A stretch of 64,000 nt of DNA from Zea mays. Taxonomy: Eukaryota; Streptophyta; Magnoliopsida; Poales; Poaceae. The notes beneath the pieces are model-generated. The model worked only from the letters and a program-made list of their open reading frames with translations. It searched no databases and was not told the DNA's origin. The position numbers and the translations under genes were made by a program. Positions within the stretch are counted from its first letter, which is position 1; each line of letters opens with the position of its first letter. Below are positions 1-10,231 of this stretch, piece by piece. The stretch is taken from the NCBI RefSeq assembly GCF_902167145.1, contig NC_050099.1, positions 59,228,942 through 59,292,941 of the forward strand. Direction: 5' to 3'.

Positions 1-470
1 AAAGTTTTATTCTCTAAAAGGGGTAATTTTATTTCTAAGCTAATTGTGATTAAACAAATATTAAATATATATATATATATATATATTTGTATATCCATAT
101 GTTTAAAAGAATGAATCAGAAAATCTAGAGAAAAAGAAAAAGAAATCCTTTCCTCACCTGGCCCGTGTCCACTTTCGGCCTAAGCAACCCACTAGCGCCC
201 CTTCCTCTCTCTCCCTCTCTCTCTGTCAGCCAAGCCCCACACGTCAGCCACTTCCCTTTCTTCCCCCTCGCGCTTGCGCCAAGAGCTCTTTGCCGCCATG
301 CTGCCCTCGTCAAGCCGCCTCCATTTGATTCCCTGTCAGATGTGGAGTGCACTGAGATGCCCTTCCTTTCCCCATGATATCGCTCGATCTCCCCATTCCT
401 TTAACACGAATTTCTTTCACTCTTTGCTTGCCATTTATGGAAACCGACCAGACTTGATCTCCTAGTCGAT
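1..470 (+). mobile_element. LTR fragment of a gypsy-type element (layer A), left piece
   Basis: This is noncoding, AT-rich to about position 120, then rich in C and T. It is interrupted at 471 by a copia element and appears to resume at 9516, where a TATA-like CTCTATAAG stands at 9556-9563. No domain is encoded; the small ORFs on both strands are chance ones. I read it as part of one plus-strand LTR continuing at 9516-10231 and 14889-15954, because those pieces are joined once the insertions are removed. The start of the LTR is outside the window. Confidence 0.45.
64..86. repeat. (TA)n microsatellite
   Basis: An uninterrupted AT dinucleotide run of about 23 bases in the layer-A flank. Confidence 0.9.
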
Positions 471-667
471 TGAAAGGGAAATAGGCTTACACCTTTTCCT
501 AGATTGATTTTGGTGGTTGAATTGCCCAACACAAATAATTGGACTAACTAGTTTGCTCTAGTCTATAAGTTTTACAGGTGCCAAAGGTTCACAACAAGCC
601 AATAAAAAGACCAAAGATGGGTTCAAATAAAGAGAGCTAAAGACATCCCAAAGGCACCCTGGTCTGG

Positions 668-954
668 CGCACCGGACTGTCCGGTGTGCCACCGGACAGT
701 GTCCGATGTCACACCGGACTATCCGGTGTGCCAACGGAGCAACGGCTACTTCGCGCCAACGGTCGACTGCAAACGCATTGAATGCGCTACAGTGCGCGCC
801 AGAGTCAGAGCACGCGCAGAAGGGGCACCGGACAGTCTACAGGACCTGTCCGGTGCACCACCGGACAGCCCAGAGGCCCCACCAGTCAGAGCTCCAACGG
901 TCAGAACCCAACGGCCGGCTGACGTGGCTGGCGCACCGGACTGTCCGGTGCGCC
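668..954. repeat. Cluster of CCGGAC-TGTCCGG palindromes in the LTR
   Basis: Imperfect inverted repeats of the form CACCGGACTGTCCGGTG occur at about 669-686, 711-730, 825-865 and 933-952, all upstream of the TATA box at 999. Such palindrome clusters in the U3 region are a known trait of Sireviruses. A regulatory role is suspected but cannot be shown here. Confidence 0.85.
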
Positions 955-998
955 ATGCGACAGACAGCCTCCCAACGGCCACATTTGGTGGTTGGAGC

Positions 999-1006
999 TA
1001 TAAATA
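999..1006 (+). promoter_or_regulatory. TATA box of the 5' LTR
   Basis: TATAAATA lies about 570 bp before the LTR end and just after the palindrome cluster, as expected for the U3/R boundary. The equivalent site in the 3' LTR (from 8940) reads TATAATTA. Confidence 0.75.
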
Positions 1007-1573
1007 CCCCAACCACCCCACATTCAATTGCATCCAAGTTTTCCAACTTCCTACACCTTACAAGAGCTATAGCATTCAATACAAGACACACCAAAGAGAT
1101 CAAATCCTCTCCCAAGTCCTTAGTTCATTCCAAAGCAAATAGTGACTAGAGAGAGAGTGACTTGTGTACATTTGAGCTCTTGCGCTTGGATTGCTTCTTT
1201 TTCTCAGTCTTTCTTGTGATCAACTCAATTGTAACCGAGGCAAGAGACACCAATTGTGTGGTGGTCCTTGCGGGGACTTTGTGTCCCGTTTGATTGAGAA
1301 GAGAAGCTCACTCGGTCTAAAGTGACCGTTTGAGAGAGGGAAAAGGTTGAAAGAGACCCGGTCTTTGTGACCACCTCAACGAGGAGTAGGTTTGCAAGAA
1401 CCAAACCTCGGTAAAACAAATCATCGTGTCTTGCTCTTTATTTGCTCATGATTTGTTTTTCGCCCTCTCTCTCGGACTCGTTCATATTTCTAACGCTAAC
1501 CCGGCTTGTAGTTGTGCTTAAGTTTATAAATTTCGGATTCGCCCTATTCACCCCCCTCTAGGCGACTTTCAAT

Positions 1574-1586
1574 TGGTATCAGAGCC
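1574..1586 (+). other. Primer-binding site (tRNA-Met type)
   Basis: TGGTATCAGAGCC begins 2 bp after the LTR end. It is the usual copia sequence complementary to the 3' end of initiator tRNA-Met and primes minus-strand DNA synthesis. Confidence 0.93.
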
Positions 1587-1619
1587 TGATGCTTCATTAG
1601 AGCTTAACCGCTCAAAGTG

Positions 1620-4252
1620 ATGTCGGCAGATCACGCCAAGAAGAGGGTGATCGGTGGGGAGAAGTCCGCTACAAGCCATGGGAAGGCTCCATCGAGGGAG
1701 TCCGCCAACAACAAGAAGGATGGATCCCCTTCACGCATTCGATCGCACAAGAGTGGCGAGAAGAAGAAGAAAATGAAGAAAGTGGTCTACTACGAGACCG
1801 ATTCTTCCTCGCCCTCTACATTCGGATCCGACGCCGCGTCCGTCACTTCTAAGCGCCAAGAGCGCAAGAAGTATAGTAAGATCCCCCTATGCTATCCTCG
1901 CATTCCTAAGCATACTCCATTACTTTCCGTCCCATTAGGCAAACCACCGACATTTGACGGTGAAGATTATTCTAGGTGGAGTGATATGATGAGATATCAC
2001 CTAACCTCACTCCACAAAAGCATATGAGATGTTGTTGAGTTTGGTGTACAGGTACCATCCGTAGGGGATGAAGATTATGATGAGGACGAGGTGGCCCAAA
2101 TCGTGCACTTAACTCCCAAGCCACCACTATACTCCTCACCTCTCTAAGTCGAGAGGAGTATAACAAGGTGCAAGGATTGAAGAGCGCCAAGGAGATTTGG
2201 GACGTGCTAAAGCCCGCGCACGAAGGAGACGAGGTGACCAAGATCACCAAGCGGGAGACGATCGAGGGGGAGCTCGGTCGCTTCCGACTTCGCCAAGGGG
2301 AGGAGCCACAAGAAATGTACAACCGGCTCAAGACCTTGGTGAACCAAGTGCGCAACCTCGGGAGTAAAAAATGGGATGACCATGAAATGGTCAAGGTTAT
2401 TCTTAGATCACTCGTCTTTCTTAACCCTACGCAAGTTCAATTAATACGTGGAGATCCTAGATATACACTAATGTCTCCCGAGGAAGTAATAGGAAAATTT
2501 GTGAGCTTTGAGTTGATGATCAAAGGCTCAAAGAAAATCATCGAGCAAGATGGCCCCTCCACGCCCGAAGCACAACCGGTCGCATTCAAGGCGACAGAGG
2601 AGAAGAAGGAAGAGTCTACATCAAGTAGACACCCCCTCGACGCCTCTAAGCTCGACAATGAGGAGCTGGCGCTCATCATCAAGAGCTTCCGCCAAATCCT
2701 CAAGAAAAGGAGGGGGAAGGACTACAAATCCCGCTCCAAGAAAGTGTGCTACAAGTGTGGTAAGCCCGATCATTTTATTGCAAAATGTCCATTATCAAGT
2801 GATAGTGACAGGGGCGACGACAATAAGGGAAAGAGGAGAGAAAAGAATAGGTACCACAAGAAGAGGGGCGGCGATGCCCATGTGTGCCGCGAGTGGGACT
2901 CCAACGAGAGCTCCACCGAGTCCTCCTCTGACGAGGACGCCGCCAACATCGTCGTCACCAAAGGACTCCTCTTCCCCAACGTCGGCCACAAGTGCCTCAT
3001 GGCAAAAGACGGCAAAAGGAAGAAGGTAAAATCAAAATCCTCCACTAAATATGAAACCTGTAGTGATGAGGATAACTCATGTGATGAGGAGGATAATTTG
3101 CGCACCCTTTTTGCCAAACTAAACATGCAACAAAAAGAAAAATTAAATGAATTAATTAGTGCTATTCATGAGAAGGATGAACTCTTGGACTCTCAAGAGG
3201 ACTTCCTAATTAAAGAAAACAAGAAGCATGTTAAGGTTAAGAATGCTTACGCTCTAGAAGTAGAGAAATGTGAAAAACTATCTAGTGAGCTAAGCACTTG
3301 CCATGATATTATTGCCAATCTTAGAAATGAAAATGCTAAAATAATTGCTAAGGTTGATTCAAATGTTTGTGATGTTTCAATTCCCAATCTTAGAGATGAT
3401 AATGTTAGTTTATTTGCTAAGATTGAAGAATTGAATGTCTCTCTTGCTAGCCTTAAGATTGAAAATGAAAAATTAATTGCTAAGGCTAAAGACTTAGATG
3501 TTTGCAATGTTACCATTTCTAATCTTAGAAGTGAAAATGACATATTACATGCTAAGAGTATTGAATTAAAATCTTGCAAACCCTCTACATCTACCATTAA
3601 GCATGTTTCCATTTGTACTAGATGTAGAGACATTAATGTTGATGCTATTCATGATCACCTAGCTTTAATTAAGAAACAAAATTATCACATAGCTCAACTT
3701 AATGCCAAAATTAATGAGCATAACTTAGAAAATGAAAATTTTAAATTTGCTAGAAGCATGCTCTATAGTGGGTGACGCCCTGGCATCAAGGAGGGCATAG
3801 GCTTCCAAAAGGGAGACAATGTCAAACTTAATGCCCCTCCTAAAAGATTGTCTAATTTTGTTAAGGGCAAGACTCCCATGCCTCAGGATAATGAGGGTTA
3901 CATTTTGTACCCTGCCGGTTATCCCGAGCATAAAATTAGGAGAATTCACTCTAGGAAGTCTCACTCTGGCCTTAATCATGCTTTTATGTATAAGGGTGAG
4001 GCATCTAGCTCTAGGCAATCAACCCGTGCTAAATTGCCTAAGAAGAAAACTCCTATTGCATCAAATGATTCTAACATTTCATTTAAGACTTTTGATGCAT
4101 CTTATGTTTTAACTAACAAATCCGGCAAGGTAGTTGCCAAATATGTTGGGGGCAAACACAAGGGATCAAAGACTTGTGTTTGGGTACCCAAAGTTCTTGT
4201 ATCTAATGTCAAAGGACCCAAAACCGTTTGGGTACCTAAAATCAAGAACTAA
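1620..4252 (+). pseudogene. gag: Sirevirus gag, broken
   Basis: The first ATG after the PBS opens a basic N-terminus (MSADHAKKRV). A copia-type gag region follows, with a CX2CX4HX4C zinc knuckle (CYKCGKPDHFIAKC, about 2748-2789), a Ser/Glu-rich stretch, and a long coiled-coil-like part with repeated LRxEN motifs (about 3150-3740). It ends in VPKIKN at 4252. The frame is interrupted by a TGA at 2025-2027, a frameshift between there and 2168, and a TGA at 3773-3775; the frame is the same on both sides of the last stop. Gag would form the virus-like particle. The protease downstream is in another frame, so gag and pol were already separate ORFs or joined by recoding. Confidence 0.88.
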
Positions 4253-4253
4253 A

Positions 4254-7200
4254 TTTGTTTTGTAGGTTTATGCATCCGGGGGCTCAAGTTGGATCATCGA
4301 CAGCGGGTGCACAAACCACATGACAGGGGAGAAGAAGATGTTCTCCTCCTACGAGAAAAACCAAGATCCCCAACGAGCTATCACATTCGGGGGATGGAAA
4401 CCAAGGTTTGGTCAAAGGATTAGGTAAAATTGCTATATCTCCTGACCATTCCATTTCCAATGTTTTTCTTGTAGATTCTTTAGATTACAACTTGCTTTCA
4501 GTTTCGCAATTATGTAAAATGGGTTACAACTATCTTTTTACGAACATAGGTGTTATTGTCTTTAGAAGAAGTGATGATTCATTAGCATTTAAGGGAGTGT
4601 TAGAGGGTCAGCTATACTTAGTAGATTTTGATAGAGCTGAACTCGACACTTGCTTAATTGCTAAGACTAACATGGGCTGGCTCTGGCATCGCCGACTAGC
4701 ACATGTTGGAATAAAGAATCTTCACAAGCTTCTAAAGGGAGAACAAATTTTGGGACTAAGAAATGTTCATTTTGAGAAATACAGGATTTGTAGCGCATGT
4801 CAGGCAGGGAAGCAAGTTGGTGTTCATCATCCGCACAAGAACATTATGACAACTAACAGGCCACTCGAGCTCCTACACATGGACCTATTCGGCCCGATAG
4901 CTTACATAAGCATCGACGAGAGTAAGTACTGTCTAGTTATTGTGGATGATTATTCTCGCTTCACTTGGGTGTTCTTTTTGCAGGAAAAATCTCATACCCA
5001 AGAGACCTTAAAGGGATTCTTAAGACGGGCTCAAAATGAGTTCGCCTTAAGGATAAAAAAGATTAGAAGCGACAACGGGACGGAGTTCAAGAACTCTCAA
5101 ATTGAAAGCTTCCTTGAGGAGGAGGGCATCAAGCATGAGTTCTCTTCTCCCTACACGCCACAACAAAATAGTGTAGTAGAGAGGAAGAATCGAACTCTAT
5201 TGGACATGGCAAGAACCATGCTTGATGAGTACAAGACTTCGGATCGGTTTTGTGCTGAGGCGGTCAACACCGCTTGCTACGCCATCAACCGGTTATATCT
5301 ACACCGAATCCTCAAGAAAACATCATACGAACTCCTAATCGGTAAAAAGCCCAATGTTTCATATTTTACAGTCTTTGGTAGCAAATGCTTTATTCTTGTT
5401 AAAAGAGGTAGAAAATCTAAATTTGCTCCTAAGGCTGTAGAAGGCTTTTTACTAGGATATGATTCAAACACAAGGGCATATAGAGTCTTTAACAAGTCCT
5501 CTGGGCAGGTTGAAGTTTCTTGTGACATTGTGTTTGATGAAACTAACAGCTCTCAAGTAGAGCAAGTTGATCTTGATGAGCTAGATGATGAAGAGGCTCC
5601 GTGCGTCGCGGTAAGGAACATGTCCATTGGGGATGTGTGTCCTAAAGAATCCGAAGAGCCTCCAAATGCACAAGATCAACCATCTTCCTCCATGCAAGCA
5701 TCTCCACCAACTCAAAATGAGGATGAGGCTCAAGATAATGAAGGAGAAGATCAAGAGGATGAGCCACCTCAAGAGGAGAGCAATGATCAAGGGGGAGATG
5801 TCCATGATCAAGATGAGGAAGATGAACAAGTTCCAAGACCGCCACACCCAAGAGTCCACCAAGCAATCCAACGAGATCACCCCGTGAACACCATCCTCGG
5901 TGACATTCAAAAGGGGGTAACTACTCGATCTCGTGTTGCTCATTTTTGTGAACATTACTCTTTTGTTTCCTCTATTGAGCCACACAGGATAGAGGAAGCA
6001 CTTCAAGATTCGGATTGGGTGGTGGCAATGCAAGAGGAGCTCAACAACTTCACTAGGAATGAGGTATGGCATTTAGTTCCACGTCCTAACCAAAATGTTG
6101 TAGGAACCAAGTGGGTCTTCCGCAACAAACAAGATGAGCATGGTGTGGTGACAAGGAACAAAGCCCGACTTGTGGCCAAGGGATATTCACAAGTTGAAGG
6201 TTTGGATTTCGGTGAAACCTATGCACCCGTAGCTAGGCTTGAATCAATTCGCATTTTACTTGCGTATGCTACTTACCATGGCTTTAAGCTTTATCAAATG
6301 GACGTGAAAAGTGCCTTCCTCAATGGACCAATCAAGGAAGAGGTCTATGTTGAGCAACCTCCTGGCTTTGAAGATAGTGAGTACCCTAACTATGTATATA
6401 AACTCTCTAAGGAGCTTTATGGGCTCAAGCAAGCCCCAAGAGCATGATATGAATGCCTAAGAGATTTTCTTATCACTAATGGCTTCAAGGTCGGAAAGGC
6501 CGATCCTACTCTATTTACTAAAACTCTTGACAATGATTTGTTTGTATGCCAAATTTATGTTGATGATATTATATTTGGGTCTACTAACGAATCTACATGT
6601 GAGGAATTTAGTAGGATCATGACACAGAAATTCGAGATGTCTATGATGGGGGAGTTGAAGTATTTCTTGGGATTTCAAGTAAAGCAACTCCAAGAGGGCA
6701 CCTTCATTAGCCAAACGAAGTATATTCAAGACATTCTAAACAAGTTTGGGATGAAGGATGCCAAGCCCATCAAGACACCCATGGGAACCAATGGGCATCT
6801 CGACCTCGACACGGGAGGTAAATCCGTAGATCAAAAGGTATACGGGTCGATGATAGGTTCTCTACTCTATTTATGTGCATCTCGACCGGACATTATGCTT
6901 TCCGTATGCATGTGTGCAAGATTCCAAGCCGACCCTTAGGAAGCTCACCTTACGGCCGTAAAACGAATCTTGAGATATTTAGTTTATACTCCTAAGTTTG
7001 GGCTTTGGTACCCTCGGGGATCCACATTTGAATTAATTGGTTATTTGGATGCCGATTGGGCGGGGTGTAAAATTAATAGAAAGAGCACATCGGGGACTTG
7101 CCAGTTCTTGGGAAGATCTCTGGTGTCTTGGGCTTCAAAGAAGCAAAATTCCGTAGCTCTTTCTACCGCCGAAGCCGAGTATATTGCCGCAGGCCATTAT

Positions 7201-7509
7201 TGCGCGCAATTGCTTTGGATGAGGCAAACCCTTAGGGACTATGGTTACAAATTAACTAAAGTTCCTCTTCTATGTGATAATGAGAGTGCAATTCGCATGG
7301 CGGATAATCCCGTTGAGCATAGCCGCACTAAACACATAGCCATTCAATATCATTTTCTTAGGGATCACCAACAAAAGGGGGATATCGAGATTGCATATAT
7401 TAACACCAAAGAACAATTAGCCGATATCTTTACCAAGACACTAGATGAACAATCATTTAACAAACTTAGGCATGAGCTAAATATTCTTGATTCTCGGAAT
7501 TTCTTTTGA
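4254..7509 (+). pseudogene. pol: Sirevirus pol (PR-INT-RT-RH), broken
   Basis: Domain order is that of copia. The aspartic protease motif DSGCTNHM lies near 4299-4322. Integrase has an HHCC zinc region (HRRLAH...CSACQ, about 4687-4803) and a DDE core (MDLFGP near 4879; RSDNGTEF near 5068). A Glu/Asp/Gln-rich linker follows (about 5640-5850). Reverse transcriptase starts near 6100 with WVFRNK, and its YVDDIIFG active site is near 6556. RNase H has DADWAG near 7046 and CDNESAI near 7273. Breaks are a frameshift near 4391-4400 between the protease and the rest, a TGA at 6445-6447 and a TAG at 6937-6939. Everything after 4400 is in one frame, so the stops are point lesions in an otherwise complete gene. 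Confidence 0.93.
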
Positions 7510-8341
7510 CGTCCTGCATACATAGCTCATTAATATACCTTTGATCATGTCTCTTTTATATGCTATGACTAATGTGTTTTCAAGTGTATTTCAAACCAAG
7601 TCATAGATTGAAAGGGAATTGGAGTATTTGGCGAAGACAAAGGCTTCCACTCAACTCCATCAAATTACTCATCCTTCGCCGTTGCTCCGAGCCACTCTCC
7701 AACTTTGGTATAATCTTCACTCATATTTTGTTCGCCAAAGGGGAAGAAAGTAGTTATAAGGGCTTATATTTCACTCAAGTATCCGTTTTTGGCGATTCAT
7801 GCCAAAGGGGGAGAAAGTATTAGCCCAAAGCAAAAGGACCGCACCACCACCAATTTTCAAAAATTTAAGTTAAGGAAAGATTTTTCTATTGGTAATTTTT
7901 TCAATCGGTATCTTATTGTTGATAAGAATTTCAAATTGGTACAACCCTTTCAAAACTAATATCTAAAACCCTCTTGAACACTAAGAGGAGGATTTTATTG
8001 AGGGGGAGTTTTGTTTAGTCAAAGGAAAAGCATTTGAAACAGGGGGAGAAAATTTCAAATCTTGAAAATGCTTCTCAAAATCTTACTCATTTATTCTTTG
8101 ACTATTTGCAAAAGAACTTTGAAAAGAATTTACAAAAGAATTTGCAAAAACAAAACATGTAGTGCAAGCGTGGTCCAAAATGTTGAAAATGAAAAAGAAA
8201 TCAATCCATGCGCATCTTATGAGAATATATTGGTTTCATTCCAAGCAACCTTTGCACTTACAATTATGCAAACTAGTTCAACTATGCATTTCTATATTTG
8301 CTTTGGTTTGTGTTGGCATCAATCACCAAAAAGGGGGAGAT
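7510..8341 (+). other. 3' untranslated region with multiple polypurine tracts
   Basis: This has no supported ORF. Purine blocks of the type AAGGGGGAGA recur near 7803, 7998, 8041 and 8331. The last ends one base before the 3' LTR and is the functional PPT position that primes plus-strand synthesis. Repeated PPT-like blocks are a described Sirevirus signature. Confidence 0.8.
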
Positions 8342-9515
8342 TGAAAGGGAAATAGGCTTACACCTTTTCCTAGATTGATTTTGGTGGTTGAATTGCCCAA
8401 CACAAATAATTGGACTAACTAGTTTGCTCTAGTCTATAAGTTTTACAGGTGCCAAAGGTTCACAACAAGCCAATAGATGGGTTCAAATAAAGAGAGCTAA
8501 AGACATCCCAAAGGCACCCTGGTCTGGCGCACCAGACTATCCGGTGTGCCACCGGACAGTGTCTGGTGCACCAGGGAACTCGACGCTGAACTCGCTACCT
8601 TCGGGAAAATGGGAGGCCGCTCCGCTATAATTCACCGGACTGTCCGGTGAAGTACCGGACAGTGTCCGGTGTCATACCGGACTGTCCGGTGTGCCAGCGG
8701 AGCAACGGCTACTTCGCACCAACGGTCGACTGCAACCACATTGAATGTGCTACAGTGCGCGCCAGAGTCAGAGCACGCGCAGAAGGGGCACCGGACAGTC
8801 TACAGGACCTGTCCGGTGCACCACCAGACAGCCCAGAGGCCCCACCAGTCAGAGCTCCAACGGTCAGAACCCAACGACCGGCTGTCCGGTGCGCCATGCG
8901 ACAGACAGCCTCCCAACGGCCACTTTTGGTGGTTGGAGCTATAATTACCCCAACCACCCCACATTCAATTGCATCCAAGTTTTCCAACTTCCTACACCTT
9001 ACAAGAGCTATAGCATTCAATACAAGACACACCAAAGAGATCAAATCCTCTCCCAAGTCCTCAGTTCATTCCAAATCAAATAGTGACTAGAGAGAGAGAG
9101 AGTGACTTGTGTACATTTGAGCTCTTGCGCTTGGATTGCTTCTTTTTCTCAGTCTTTCTTGTGATCAACTCAATTGTAACCGAGGCAAGAGACACCAATT
9201 GTGTGGTGGTCCTTGCGGGGACTTTGTGTCCCGTTTGATTGAGAAGAGAAGCTCACTCGGTCTAAAGTGACCGTTTGAGAGAGGGAAAGGGTTGAAAGAG
9301 ACCCGATCTTTATGACCACCTCAACGGGGAGTAGGTTTGCAAGAACCGAACCTCGGTAAAACAAATCATTGTGTCTCGCTCTTTATTTGCTCACGATTAT
9401 TTTTTGCCCTCTCTCTCGGACTCGTTCATATTTCTAACGCTAACCCAGCTTGTAGTTGTGCTTAAGTTTATAAATTTCAGATTCACCCTATTCACCCCCC
9501 TCTAGGCGACTTTCA
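8342..9515 (+). repeat. 3' LTR of the Sirevirus copia element
   Basis: It aligns with the 5' LTR over its whole length, apart from indels in the palindrome region (8525-8700) and a short deletion after about 8474. The TATA position (from 8940) is altered to TATAATTA. The canonical CTTTCA end is at 9515. A TCGAT matching the five bases left of the element lies seven bases further on, at 9523-9527. Confidence 0.92.
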
Positions 9516-10231
9516 ATTCCCATCGATTTGGAGACCGTTTTGCCTTGGTCTCGCCTCTATAAGTGTCACCCTAACTCTTGCCTTCGATTCCATGCACTAG
9601 TGCCCCTCCCTGAGCCTCACTGCCTCTATTTGCACTCGTCGTCGCCGTCATCCCGCCATGCGCCATCTCTTGTGGCCAGGGAACCCTGGTGTCCCTCCGT
9701 CCACGCCAAGGCCAACAATATGATCACTAGTGCTCATTGCTGCTTCCACGGTCTTCTTCAATCTCTCCTGGCCTCTGTCGTGCCTAGTCGAGTCACCTCA
9801 ACCTTGTCGGAGCTCGTCGCGCTGCCACCGCTTGTTACCGACCCTCTCTGCTACCCCGACTGTGTTCGCCTTCACCTCAACTCCCTCCCGAGCCTTTTCC
9901 CTAGCATGTTACGCCCTCGTAGCGCCGTTCCGACCAACTCCTGTTAGCTCATCGACCGTGCACCACCGCACGTCGTGCGCCCCCTTCACCCTGGCTCGCT
10001 AGCCGTGAAGCCGCATGTGTACAGAGCCATGCGATAGGCATCACATGATCTCGATCGAACGACCAACATTAGCCTAGTCGAGCCAACTCACTCGTTTTAA
10101 TTTGAGCGCTTAGATCTAGATCGGACGGCCACGGTTGGTTAATACCCCTTCGCCCGAGCTACGCCGTTTATTTTGTAAAGGACCCCTTGAGTTAAAATCT
10201 TTTTACCCGTCGTTTCTCATAGTTCAAAGAT
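9516..10231 (+). mobile_element. LTR fragment of a gypsy-type element (layer A), middle piece
   Basis: A C-rich stretch with a TATA-like TATAAG at 9558-9563 is followed by a 5'-leader-like CT-rich sequence, then AT-rich sequence. It is bounded by the copia element on the left and by the solo LTR on the right. The ORFs here (for example 9528-9947) have no recognisable domain. No gene is supported. Confidence 0.45.

Larger units (their letters stand above)
471..1571 (+). repeat. 5' LTR of the Sirevirus copia element
   Basis: It starts TGAAAGGGAA and ends CTTTCA, 2 bp before the PBS. It is about 1.1 kb, against about 1.17 kb for the 3' copy. It lacks a block of roughly 100 bp that the 3' LTR has near 8568-8670, but keeps 36 bp around 920-955 that the 3' LTR has lost. 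It carries a good TATA box at 999. Confidence 0.93.
471..9515 (+). mobile_element. Full-length, decayed Sirevirus-type Ty1/copia retrotransposon (Opie/Ji-like)
   Basis: The element has two LTRs (471-1571 and 8342-9515), a tRNA-Met-type PBS, gag with a zinc knuckle, pol in the copia order PR-INT-RT-RH, and several GGGGGAG tracts before the 3' LTR. LTR ends are TGAAAG...CTTTCA. The palindromic CACCGGACTGTCCGGTG clusters and the repeated polypurine tracts are typical of maize Sireviruses. The coding part holds two nonsense codons and one frameshift in gag, and one frameshift and two nonsense codons in pol, so it cannot act autonomously. The LTRs differ by several indels, which makes this an older insertion. 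The flanks do not show a clean 5-bp duplication at the canonical ends. Confidence 0.92.

Noticed and set aside
1574..1586. tRNA gene fragments at the TGGTATCAGAGCC sites
   Set aside because: These are primer-binding sites next to LTR ends. No cloverleaf can be formed around them.
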